Shown: positions 17,089 to 24,366 of the stretch, one piece after another
Layout of the letters: each line of letters opens with the position of its first letter
Numbering within the stretch: position 1 is the first letter of the stretch
Assembly (NCBI GenBank): GCA_947085525.1
Contig: CAMTWU010000008.1
Coordinates: 1 to 64,000, forward strand
Origin: JACPYF01 sp947085525
Lineage (GTDB): Bacteria; Patescibacteriota; Saccharimonadia; Saccharimonadales; Saccharimonadaceae
Reading direction: 5' to 3'
DNA: 64,000 nucleotides
The notes under the pieces: generated by a model
Seen by the model: the letters and a program-made list of their open reading frames with translations, nothing else
Database searches by the model: none
Told to the model about the DNA's origin: nothing
Translations under genes and position numbers: made by a program

Positions 17089-17136
17089 CTCTAAGTCCCA
17101 AATATATCGAAAAGGTCGCCACAAAGGCGATTTTTT
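17060..17136 (+). promoter_or_regulatory. transcription attenuator (antiterminator/terminator pair)
   Basis: Terminator: 17112-17120 plus flanking A's pair with 17126-17136 (core TCGCC/GGCGA, loop ACAAA, six T). Antiterminator: GTGGCGGTTTT at 17060-17070 pairs with AAGGTCGCCAC at 17112-17122 (11 bp, three G-U), taking the 5' arm of the terminator. The two cannot form together. A ribosome held at the Trp codon 17041 would leave 17060 free; one reaching the stop at 17088 would cover it. Confidence 0.6.
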
Positions 17137-17158
17137 AATATTTAATTATGGAGAAGCA

Positions 17159-18424
17159 ATGACAAATCATAATGTACAAGAAAAACTGAGTCTCGATGAT
17201 AGACGAGAACAGGTCCAAAGTCTGCTGGTGCCAGATGAAATTAGGAACCATAGGGTTGCCGAAGGTCTAGAACTGAAGACTGATCAAATAACAGAAATTG
17301 AAGATATTGCAAAAATAATCGGTGGATTAAGTAATGGTCTGCATGAACTAAGTGTAATGTCACTATTGGCCGACCCCAAAGACCCAACACACAGGAGAGT
17401 TCGTCAAATGTTAAAACTAGAAGGTATCGATCAGGCAAAAATCAGGGGTGAGATAGCTGACCTAGAACTTCCTATCCCCGAAATTACAAAGATTGATGCA
17501 ATTCTAACTGCCGAAAGGGTCAAAGTAGTAGAAGTAGAGCCAGGTAAGATCAGAGGTATTGGCTACGGTGCTATGGTTCGACAACAAAGTTCAGGTGCTA
17601 TAGGTCTAGGTGCTGAAACTATTCTATCTGAACTAGCTAGTCACGAAGATGTAGCTATAATGATGAGCCATACAGACAGATTTCATGAACCAGAAATAGG
17701 TGTCTTAAGTAAACTAGATAACAGCATAGTTGTCGCACCTCAGATGGAAACAGAAATAAGCGAAAATGGTCTAGTTATTAAACGCGGCAAACGTGTAGCC
17801 CGCATGGCTGTTATGATGACGACTTTGGTCAACAAAGGTGTTTCTGAAAACGAAATTCGAAGTGTTGCAGAGGTTGTTTCTGACCGACGAAATGATCTCG
17901 AGCTGAAAACTGCTTTGGCACTGATTTATAATACGGATCAAGACATAGCGCTAGAACAACTTTTACTGCAAGTATTTTCCGACAATTTACTTACTGAAAT
18001 TAGAAATATCATACCAAAGACCACACACTCATCACAAATGACATTTGCCGAGCGTGAGATCTTAGCACAACAAATCTTAGCTGATGAACTAGCTGTCTTC
18101 CTGAAGCCCATTGCAGATTCTGGAACTCGAGGAATTGTTACACCAGATAATCAGGATAGAATAGTAGATATATTGAACCGCCCAAAGGAACTAAAGAAAT
18201 TTGTTATCCAGCAGGCCTGTGAAGTAACTATGGTTAATATGAAATCTAAAGATGTTTTAACTGGAATCGAAGATCAGTCAGATATGAATGTAAGAATAAC
18301 TTTACATATCGACAGGCAGGGCAACATCATTGAGACTAGCGTCGTCGGATCACCCCACAAGCACTTGGCCCATGGCGGCAAGACATCTGTAATAACAAAC
18401 ATAGAGAGAGTGAATGATGAGTAA
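17159..18424 (+). CDS. conserved hypothetical protein, first gene of trpS operon
   Basis: 421 residues, soluble by composition, not recognised. Segments include EVEPGKIRGIGYGAMVRQQSSGAIGLGAE around residue 120 and HKHLAHGGKTSVITN close to the C-terminus. No membrane span, signal peptide or familiar nucleotide-binding loop was found. The start at 17159 follows ATGGAGAAG and excludes an in-frame extension to 17060 that would run through the attenuator. It overlaps the next gene by 11 bases, so it belongs to the operon with trpS. Confidence 0.7.
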   Translation: MTNHNVQEKLSLDDRREQVQSLLVPDEIRNHRVAEGLELKTDQITEIEDIAKIIGGLSNGLHELSVMSLLADPKDPTHRRVRQMLKLEGIDQAKIRGEIADLELPIPEITKIDAILTAERVKVVEVEPGKIRGIGYGAMVRQQSSGAIGLGAETILSELASHEDVAIMMSHTDRFHEPEIGVLSKLDNSIVVAPQMETEISENGLVIKRGKRVARMAVMMTTLVNKGVSENEIRSVAEVVSDRRNDLELKTALALIYNTDQDIALEQLLLQVFSDNLLTEIRNIIPKTTHSSQMTFAEREILAQQILADELAVFLKPIADSGTRGIVTPDNQDRIVDILNRPKELKKFVIQQACEVTMVNMKSKDVLTGIEDQSDMNVRITLHIDRQGNIIETSVVGSPHKHLAHGGKTSVITNIERVNDE

Positions 18425-18944
18425 GATAATCTATTTAATTAGACATGCAGAGCCATTAGTGCACAATAATGCAAAACTAGGCCTCTCATTAACTGGGATT
18501 ACTCAGGCTGCTATTGTTGGCAGGACTTTAGCTAGCAATATTCAAACCAAGGATTGTAAAGTGTACTTTGCAACTGTAAAAAGATGCGAACAAACAGCTG
18601 ATATTATAGCTGGCATGTTAGATATTAAAAAAGACTTAGCTAATATTAGGTTTAAAGGTGTAGAGCATTTAAAAATGACTAATGTAAAGAGTAAGTACTC
18701 TACCTACATACAGAACTATCAAAGACTAGGGATCGAAAATCCAAAAGTGTACCTAGAGCGCATGTTTGATTTCTTTCGTTCAAGGCCAGAAGGAACGAGT
18801 ATAGTAATTAGTAACTATGTGAATATGCGTTTGTTGCTGCAAGAGTTAGGGTCTGATGATTATAGCAGGATAAGTCATGCAGATTGTTTCGAAATACTAC
18901 TGCATGATAATACAAAAAAAGGTACAATAAGGAAGATAACATGA
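18414..18944 (+). CDS. histidine phosphatase family protein (phosphoglycerate mutase-like)
   Basis: 176 residues. YLIRHAEP near residue 7 is the RHG-type motif with the phosphorylated His, and ATVKRCEQTADII carries the second Arg region. Such proteins remove phosphate from sugars, nucleotides or proteins; the substrate is unknown. ATG at 18414 or 18417. It overlaps the gene before (11 bases) and trpS (4 bases), so it is translationally coupled. Confidence 0.75.
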   Translation: MMSKIIYLIRHAEPLVHNNAKLGLSLTGITQAAIVGRTLASNIQTKDCKVYFATVKRCEQTADIIAGMLDIKKDLANIRFKGVEHLKMTNVKSKYSTYIQNYQRLGIENPKVYLERMFDFFRSRPEGTSIVISNYVNMRLLLQELGSDDYSRISHADCFEILLHDNTKKGTIRKIT

Positions 18945-19969
18945 GTAAACCAGTAATACTAACAGGGCTTCGAGCAAACAATGACCTGACTCTAGGCAAT
19001 TATTTTGGTGGATTATTGCCAATTATTGATATAGCCAAAAACCGGTCTGACGAGTATCAGATCAATCTGTTTGTGCCAGACCTACATAGTTTTACTACTC
19101 CAATCGATCACGGTGATTTGCAAAAGCAGATCTGGAATAACCTACGACTATTTGTGGCTGCTGGGTTGCCGATAAATAATGACGATGTGCACTTGTATCG
19201 TCAGAGCTATATCTCGGCACATAGTGAGCTAACTTGGGTGCTAGATTGCTTTACTGGAATGGGTGAAATGGGTCGTATGACTGAGTTTAAAGACAAGCTG
19301 TCTAAGATTGGTGAAGACAGAGTTTCATTGGGGCTATATAATTATCCAGTCCTTATGGCATCCGATATTTTGCTATACAATGCGACATATGTGCCTGTTG
19401 GTGATGACCAATCACAGCACTTAGAATTTACTCGCGACATAGCAGAACGTATGAATAATAAATTTGGCGAGTTGTTTACCATGCCAAAAGCCGTGAAGGA
19501 ACAGCACGAATTCTTTGGTAAAGACCAGGGATTACGTATCAAAGATCTTGCTGACCCAACTAAAAAAATGAGTAAATCAGATGAGTCTGGCAAAGGCGTC
19601 ATATTCCTCAGTGATGACCCTGAAATCTCTGCAAAGAAAATCATGAGTGCGACAACTGATGACCTAGCAAACATCAAATACGATCCGCAAAACCAACCAG
19701 GTATTAGTAATTTGATCGAGATCCTTGCATTAATAAGTGGCAAGAGTAAAGAAGATGTAATAAGTGAGTGGCAAGGTAAAACTAGCTACGGTGAGTTCAA
19801 ACAAGCAGTTGCAGATGCTATGCGAGCATTTCTGACAGACTTTCAGGCTAAACTGGCGTTAGTCAGCGACGAAGCTATATCAGCCAAGCTGGAGACCAGT
19901 GAGATAGTAGCGAACCAAGTTGCCAATGAAACTCTACTACGCGCTCAAAAAGCTATTGGATTGAGATAG
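18941..19969 (+). CDS. trpS: tryptophanyl-tRNA synthetase
   Basis: TrpRS (342 aa, class Ic) charges tRNA-Trp. TLGNYFGG near residue 17 is the HIGH-equivalent, and KKMSKSDE near residue 208 is the KMSKS loop. GDDQSQHLEFTRDIAERMN is typical of the family. The gene is third behind the attenuator at 17060-17136. The substrate tRNA-Trp is encoded at 32202. Confidence 0.96.
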   Translation: MSKPVILTGLRANNDLTLGNYFGGLLPIIDIAKNRSDEYQINLFVPDLHSFTTPIDHGDLQKQIWNNLRLFVAAGLPINNDDVHLYRQSYISAHSELTWVLDCFTGMGEMGRMTEFKDKLSKIGEDRVSLGLYNYPVLMASDILLYNATYVPVGDDQSQHLEFTRDIAERMNNKFGELFTMPKAVKEQHEFFGKDQGLRIKDLADPTKKMSKSDESGKGVIFLSDDPEISAKKIMSATTDDLANIKYDPQNQPGISNLIEILALISGKSKEDVISEWQGKTSYGEFKQAVADAMRAFLTDFQAKLALVSDEAISAKLETSEIVANQVANETLLRAQKAIGLR

Positions 19970-19970
19970 T

Positions 19971-20798
19971 ATGCGATTAGATGCGTACCTAGCTCAGTAC
20001 TTTCCCGAGCATTCTCGTTCTGCATGGCAGAAATACATTTTGGCTGGAAAAGTAAAAGTGAACGAAAAGGTTATTACTAGTAGCAAATACACATTGGATG
20101 AAGATGACATTGTGACGGTTGATACTGACTCACATCTGAAATTAGAGGATATCGAATTGCCTGTTATTTACGAAGACGACAATGTTGTTGTGATCAACAA
20201 ACCAGTTGGTGTTTTGAGTCATGCAAAAGGCGGAATAATAGATGAACAGACTGTGGCAGACTTTTTCGCCCACACAACCACCTTTGGCATCGAAACTAAC
20301 CGACCAGGTATCGTTCATCGCCTAGACCGAGCAACTAGTGGCGTCATGATTGGTGCAAAAAATGATGAAACAGCAAAGTTATTACAGCACCAGTTTAGTG
20401 AACGAAAGACCAAAAAGACTTATACTGCAATCGTACAAGGAACTCCCGATCCTATAAAAGCCAAGCTGGAACTGCCAATCGAGCGTAACCCACGCCATCC
20501 TAGCCAATTCCGTGTTGGTACAAATGGCAAGGCAGCCACAACTGTGTACGAAGTCTTGCAATCAACGAACAAGCTATCATTGGTAGAATTAACACCCGAA
20601 ACAGGCCGCACGCATCAGTTGCGCGTTCATATGCAATATATTAAACATCCTATCATTGGTGACACAGTATATGGCAAAGCATCTAACAGAATGTACTTGC
20701 ATGCATCTAGTTTGGAGATCACAATACCTGGCGGCAATCGAAAAGTTTTCAAAGCACCACTACCACCAGAATTTATGAAAAAAATGGATGATGCATAG
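19971..20798 (+). CDS. RluA-family pseudouridine synthase
   Basis: 275 residues. An S4 RNA-binding domain (MRLDAYLAQYFPEHSRSAWQKYI, residues 1-60) precedes the RluA catalytic domain with GIVHRLDRATSGVM, whose Asp (about residue 119) is catalytic, and ETGRTHQLRVHM. It probably modifies 23S rRNA in the RluD/RluC manner; the exact uridine cannot be told. One base after trpS. Confidence 0.88.
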   Translation: MRLDAYLAQYFPEHSRSAWQKYILAGKVKVNEKVITSSKYTLDEDDIVTVDTDSHLKLEDIELPVIYEDDNVVVINKPVGVLSHAKGGIIDEQTVADFFAHTTTFGIETNRPGIVHRLDRATSGVMIGAKNDETAKLLQHQFSERKTKKTYTAIVQGTPDPIKAKLELPIERNPRHPSQFRVGTNGKAATTVYEVLQSTNKLSLVELTPETGRTHQLRVHMQYIKHPIIGDTVYGKASNRMYLHASSLEITIPGGNRKVFKAPLPPEFMKKMDDA

Positions 20799-20800
20799 GC

Positions 20801-21619
20801 ATGAAAGATCTACTACTACAGCCTTCCGTTCGCAATCAGTTACAGTCATTAGTTGATCTAGAGCCACAGGCAATACTGCTGCACGGTCGATCAGGTATAG
20901 GACTGGGGACAACAGCAAACGAGCTAGCTCTCAAAATGACGGTCAAAGCCAGTATCATGACAATCAAACCCGACGAAAAAGGTTCGATCAAGATCAAAAC
21001 TATCCGTGAACTCTACAGTCACACCCGTACGAAACAAACTGAAAAGCTGGCTATAATCGTGGATGATGGGGATACAATGGCGCAACCTGCGCAAAACGCC
21101 CTGTTGAAGCTCCTGGAGGAGCCGCCAGAGCATGTTGTATTCATATTGACCGCTCATACACCTCAGATATTACTGCCGACTATACTATCGCGTGTACAAA
21201 AGCTCGAAATTGTTCCGATTAGCGACAAGCAAACAGGCAAGTTATTAGACAGTTTACAAATTAGTAGTGACAAAAAGCGCTTGCAAATACAGTTTATGGC
21301 CGCAGGGTTACCCGCCGAAATTACTCGCCTAGCAACTGATGCTGAATATTTTGATGCTCGAACCCAATCTATCAAAGCAGCGAGGGAGTTCATACAGGGC
21401 TCAACCTATAAAAAACTCATTACTAGTTATCAAATAGGTAATGATCGGCAAAAAGCTTTGGATTTACTGCAAGATGCTGCTCATATTACAGAAGTATCGA
21501 TAAAGCAAAAGCCCAGCACTAATTTGGCTGGGCTACTGGGAAGTATTATATTTACTCAGGAAAAGTTGCTAGCTGATGGCAATATACGCTCGCAGCTACT
21601 GCGATTGTCTGTAAACTAA
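20801..21619 (+). CDS. DNA polymerase III delta-prime-like clamp-loader subunit
   Basis: 272 residues of the DnaX/HolB type. The P-loop position reads HGRSGIGLGTTA: the Lys of GxxGxGK is missing, as expected for a non-hydrolysing subunit. IVDDGDTMAQPAQNALLKLLEEPPEHVVFIL holds the Walker B-like and LLKxLEEPP segments, and ILSRVQKLEI the SRC-like sensor. The zinc module of delta-prime is absent. Last gene of the operon; it overlaps the convergent rpmG by four bases. Confidence 0.8.
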   Translation: MKDLLLQPSVRNQLQSLVDLEPQAILLHGRSGIGLGTTANELALKMTVKASIMTIKPDEKGSIKIKTIRELYSHTRTKQTEKLAIIVDDGDTMAQPAQNALLKLLEEPPEHVVFILTAHTPQILLPTILSRVQKLEIVPISDKQTGKLLDSLQISSDKKRLQIQFMAAGLPAEITRLATDAEYFDARTQSIKAAREFIQGSTYKKLITSYQIGNDRQKALDLLQDAAHITEVSIKQKPSTNLAGLLGSIIFTQEKLLADGNIRSQLLRLSVN

Positions 21620-21822
21620 CCCTTACGAGGTTTGATTTCGTTGCGACCGAGGTTTTTCTTTGTCTCGGTATATGTGACGTGTTTACGTAGTACTGGGTCG
21701 TATTTACGCAAGCTGATTTTGTCAGGGGTGCTCTGAGTATTTTTGGTCGTGTAATAAGTACGATGTTTGCTGTCATCGCTCACTAAACCAACTAATTTAC
21801 GCTTGCTTTTACTCTTTGCCAT
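21616..21822 (-). CDS. rpmG: 50S ribosomal protein L33, cysteine-free form
   Basis: 68-codon gene. L33 near the E site normally carries a CxxC...CxxC ribbon; here RTYYTTKNTQSTPDKISLRKYDPVLRKH keeps the framework without Cys. The N-terminus is basic (MAKSKSKRKLVGL) and slightly extended. It follows tRNA-Thr(TGT) on the same strand, echoing the tRNA-rpmG linkage in other bacteria. Confidence 0.9.
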   Translation of the reverse strand: MAKSKSKRKLVGLVSDDSKHRTYYTTKNTQSTPDKISLRKYDPVLRKHVTYTETKKNLGRNEIKPRKG

Positions 21823-21900
21823 ATTTTCTCTCTATTACTGTTGTTATTCGATATTAGGACTATTTTAGCATATTTACTGATTAAAATAAAGTATTATCTC

Positions 21901-21977
21901 TGGAGCCGCCTCCCGGATTCGAACCGGGGACCTACTGTTTACAAAACAGTTGCTCTAACCAGCTGAGCTAAGGCGGC
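21901..21977 (-). tRNA. tRNA-Thr (anticodon TGT)
   Basis: Reading the minus strand: acceptor GCCGCCT pairs with AGGCGGC, the anticodon stem ACTGT/ACAGT encloses TTTGTAA, the T-arm has GGTTCGAATCC, and CCA is encoded (21901-21903). 77 nt. Confidence 0.95.
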
Positions 21978-22046
21978 ATGTGCGTACAATTGTAGCAATT
22001 TCATCTGTTATTAGCAAGAAATAAAACTACTATTTAAGCTAGAATG

Positions 22047-22325
22047 CTACTGGGCGGTTCCTTCGCATGGAGAATGATTCATTGTAATAGTAAAGTCTTT
22101 AGCTTTTAAATACTCCGAGTATTCCTTTACACAATCATTACTATCCTTCAGGTCGGGATACTTTTTTTCAAAGTAAGAATAATCTTTTTCAACAATTCCA
22201 AGCTCCATTAAGAAGTAGTTGCCGGACGCAGCGTTTAGGAGCCCTAGTGATGATAATATAACAGCTACGATACATAGTGCTATGGTGTAGTTTAAGAATT
22301 TGTTTATATCATTTTTTGATTTCAT
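22047..22325 (-). CDS. small membrane protein, hypothetical
   Basis: 92 residues. One or two hydrophobic segments (about residues 10-40, LNYTIALCIVAVILSSLGLL) are followed by a charged Lys/Asp/Glu-rich domain with two Cys. No family recognised. The start at 22325 is chosen because a longer frame would run through tRNA-Tyr. It sits between tRNA-Tyr and tRNA-Thr on the same strand and so is probably released by tRNA processing. Confidence 0.5.
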   Translation of the reverse strand: MKSKNDINKFLNYTIALCIVAVILSSLGLLNAASGNYFLMELGIVEKDYSYFEKKYPDLKDSNDCVKEYSEYLKAKDFTITMNHSPCEGTAQ

Positions 22326-22335
22326 ATAATCCCTT

Positions 22336-22421
22336 TGGTGCTGGGAGTAGGATTCGAACCTACGAAGGCGAAAGCCGACAGATTTACAGTCTGTTGTGTT
22401 TGACCGCTTCACTATCCCAGC
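22336..22421 (-). tRNA. tRNA-Tyr (anticodon GTA)
   Basis: Minus strand: acceptor GCTGGGA/TCCCAGC, anticodon loop CTGTAAA between ACAGA and TCTGT, long variable arm CGGCTTTCGCCTTC typical of bacterial tRNA-Tyr, encoded CCA. 86 nt. Confidence 0.95.
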
Positions 22422-22438
22422 CTGGTTGTCTGTGTACA

Positions 22439-22513
<75 letters not shown>

Positions 22514-22537
22514 AGAGGTATTAAAAGTACAGATACG

Positions 22538-22566
22538 ATAATAGCCTGAAAGAAGCTTTTTTACAA
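22538..22566 (-). promoter_or_regulatory. promoter of the tRNA group
   Basis: On the minus strand TTGTAA (22566-22561), 17-base spacer, TATTAT (22543-22538), 25 bases upstream of tRNA-Thr(GGT). It would serve tRNA-Thr, tRNA-Tyr, the small membrane gene, tRNA-Thr and possibly rpmG. Confidence 0.6.
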
Positions 22567-22624
22567 GTGTTATACGCGCTTATTTGCATAATAAAAGATA
22601 TGGTCGTATTATTAGTATTTGAGT

Positions 22625-23701
22625 ATGGAAACACCAAAGTGGCCGAATCTGAGGGAGCTGACACAATGTCTTGCTGCCGATAGTTCGAGAGAAGATAGTC
22701 CAAAAATAAAAAATTGGCTCCGTAATCTAAGTGAACGTGAAATAGTTGCATTAATTAAGGCTCTAGATCCTTACTATGAGGGAGATAAGGACTTTAAGGA
22801 TACGCCAAATATATCTGGTGTCTTGAGGTATACAGACCCTGAAAATCATTCACAAGTTACTATCGGCAGTGAAAAGGCGGCAGCTTGGTTCAATAATCTA
22901 TCAGATGAAGAGTTAGAAACAGTTTTAGAACAACTAGATATATATCACAGTCCTGGAATCTTAAGAGCCAGGGCTGCTTTGTACTGTTCCCTCAATGATT
23001 ACATCTTTTCTGAAAAAGGTATTATTTCGTCTCCAAAAGAAAATTTACAGCTTTTAAAGAAACGACAGACGGAATGGTTTGATCGATTAGGACGTATCGA
23101 GAATAATATAACACAAGACGGAGAGCTAGTCATAATAGGGGATAGAAGTGAGAATTTATCAGGTAGAACCTGTGTTCTGCAAGGAAATTTTACACGCTTT
23201 GAATTGCCTAAAAATGATTACAGTGCAGCACCTAGGCTCATTATCGATAATGGCAGATCTGTTTCTGTATTGTCGATTATGCAAGGCGTTTTCGATAAGG
23301 AATCTGGTCGGGCGTATGCACATACTGAAGGCACATATTTTTTCGAAGATGCTGTAGATGCTTCTTTGGAGGCTAGATGTGAGCAAGCTAATAAAGTGGG
23401 TGACAAGAAAAGAAGTATCCTGAAGCTATTTAATACATGTATTGATATTTTGTATGAGACTCCACATAGTTATGTGTTAGAAAACGACAGTGTTACGGAT
23501 CTTTTTGGCGAACACACCGCAATGATTGAAAGAGAGCTAAAAACTCAACTAAAGGAGATCTTTGTGAAACAGGCGAGTGGTCGGAGTGAGAGAGGTGAAG
23601 AAACTACAGCTATAGCAGCTAAATATATATTTGCGTTAGATATTATTCAATATTACAGAGAAAAGGGTGAGGCTACATTACCACTTTATGAGGCTGCTTG
23701 A
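22625..23701 (+). CDS. hypothetical protein
   Basis: 358 residues, soluble, not recognised. It opens METPKWPNLRELTQCLAADS and repeats a related helix pair (WLRNLSEREIVALIKALDPYY near residue 33 and WFNNLSDEELETVLEQLDIYH near 90), suggesting an internal duplication. No catalytic motif seen. ATG 22625 is preferred to the TTG at 22619. The 3' end overlaps the convergent TPR gene by 29 bases. Confidence 0.6.
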   Translation: METPKWPNLRELTQCLAADSSREDSPKIKNWLRNLSEREIVALIKALDPYYEGDKDFKDTPNISGVLRYTDPENHSQVTIGSEKAAAWFNNLSDEELETVLEQLDIYHSPGILRARAALYCSLNDYIFSEKGIISSPKENLQLLKKRQTEWFDRLGRIENNITQDGELVIIGDRSENLSGRTCVLQGNFTRFELPKNDYSAAPRLIIDNGRSVSVLSIMQGVFDKESGRAYAHTEGTYFFEDAVDASLEARCEQANKVGDKKRSILKLFNTCIDILYETPHSYVLENDSVTDLFGEHTAMIERELKTQLKEIFVKQASGRSERGEETTAIAAKYIFALDIIQYYREKGEATLPLYEAA

Positions 23702-24323
23702 TAAGACGAGCTCGGCCTGTTGGTAGCACCATACGAGCAGCTTTTTCGTGGACTTTTATCGCTAGTTCAGTGCGACCATCACGCTCATAGGCATCAGCTA
23801 ATATCTTGAGGCTTTGTGGGTTCATCTCTATCTTCACAGCTTCTTCTAATGCCGCAATCATTTTCTTGTTATCACCCAATTTTTCCTGAACTTTTGCGTA
23901 GGCAACAAAACGGGATGCGTGGTTGCTATCCATCTCTAGCGCTTGTTCAAAGGCAAGTGCGGCTTTGTCATAACGCTCTGTTTCGTAATAAATCAATCCG
24001 ACATTGTGCAAGCTACTGGCTGATGGTTCGAGGCTCTGTGCAATTTCGAAACATTCGATAGCATCATCAAAGGCTTTTTGCTGTGCATACACGATACCCA
24101 GCCTATTATATGCACCAACATTCCGTTCATCAACTCGCAAGATCGTCAGTAGCGCTTTTTCAGCCCGTAGGTATTTCTTTTCCCGCAGGGCTTCCTTTGC
24201 AATATCAAATATCCGATCCAAACGACCGGTGACTTTGTTGGGTAGATCTTCGGGTTCTGGTAGAGAACGCTCGTAGAAAATGATCCATACACCTAGCGCT
24301 ATTAGTAATAAAAATCCAAACAT
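23673..24323 (-). CDS. membrane-anchored TPR protein
   Basis: 216 residues. One N-terminal span (FGFLLLIALGVWIIFY) is followed by about four tetratricopeptide repeats: RAEKALLTILRVDERNVGAY, NRLGIVYAQQKAFDDAIECF, HNVGLIYYETERYDKAALAF and a fourth from residue 140. Repeats face the cytoplasm or outside depending on orientation, and probably hold a protein partner. No neighbour points to the partner. Confidence 0.8.
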   Translation of the reverse strand: MFGFLLLIALGVWIIFYERSLPEPEDLPNKVTGRLDRIFDIAKEALREKKYLRAEKALLTILRVDERNVGAYNRLGIVYAQQKAFDDAIECFEIAQSLEPSASSLHNVGLIYYETERYDKAALAFEQALEMDSNHASRFVAYAKVQEKLGDNKKMIAALEEAVKIEMNPQSLKILADAYERDGRTELAIKVHEKAARMVLPTGRARLIKQPHKVVM

Positions 24324-24366
24324 TAGTTACATTATACCAAACTGACTATAGTATTTCGAATATAGC

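Noticed and set aside
15733..17124. Longer start for the GH63-like gene at 17124
   Set aside because: The extra N-terminus would overlap the trpS promoter and leader and has no family similarity; ATG 16947 fits.
17014..17158. T-box riboswitch before trpS
   Set aside because: No AGGGUGG-type T-box bulge or specifier loop was found; the leader peptide and paired hairpins explain the region better.
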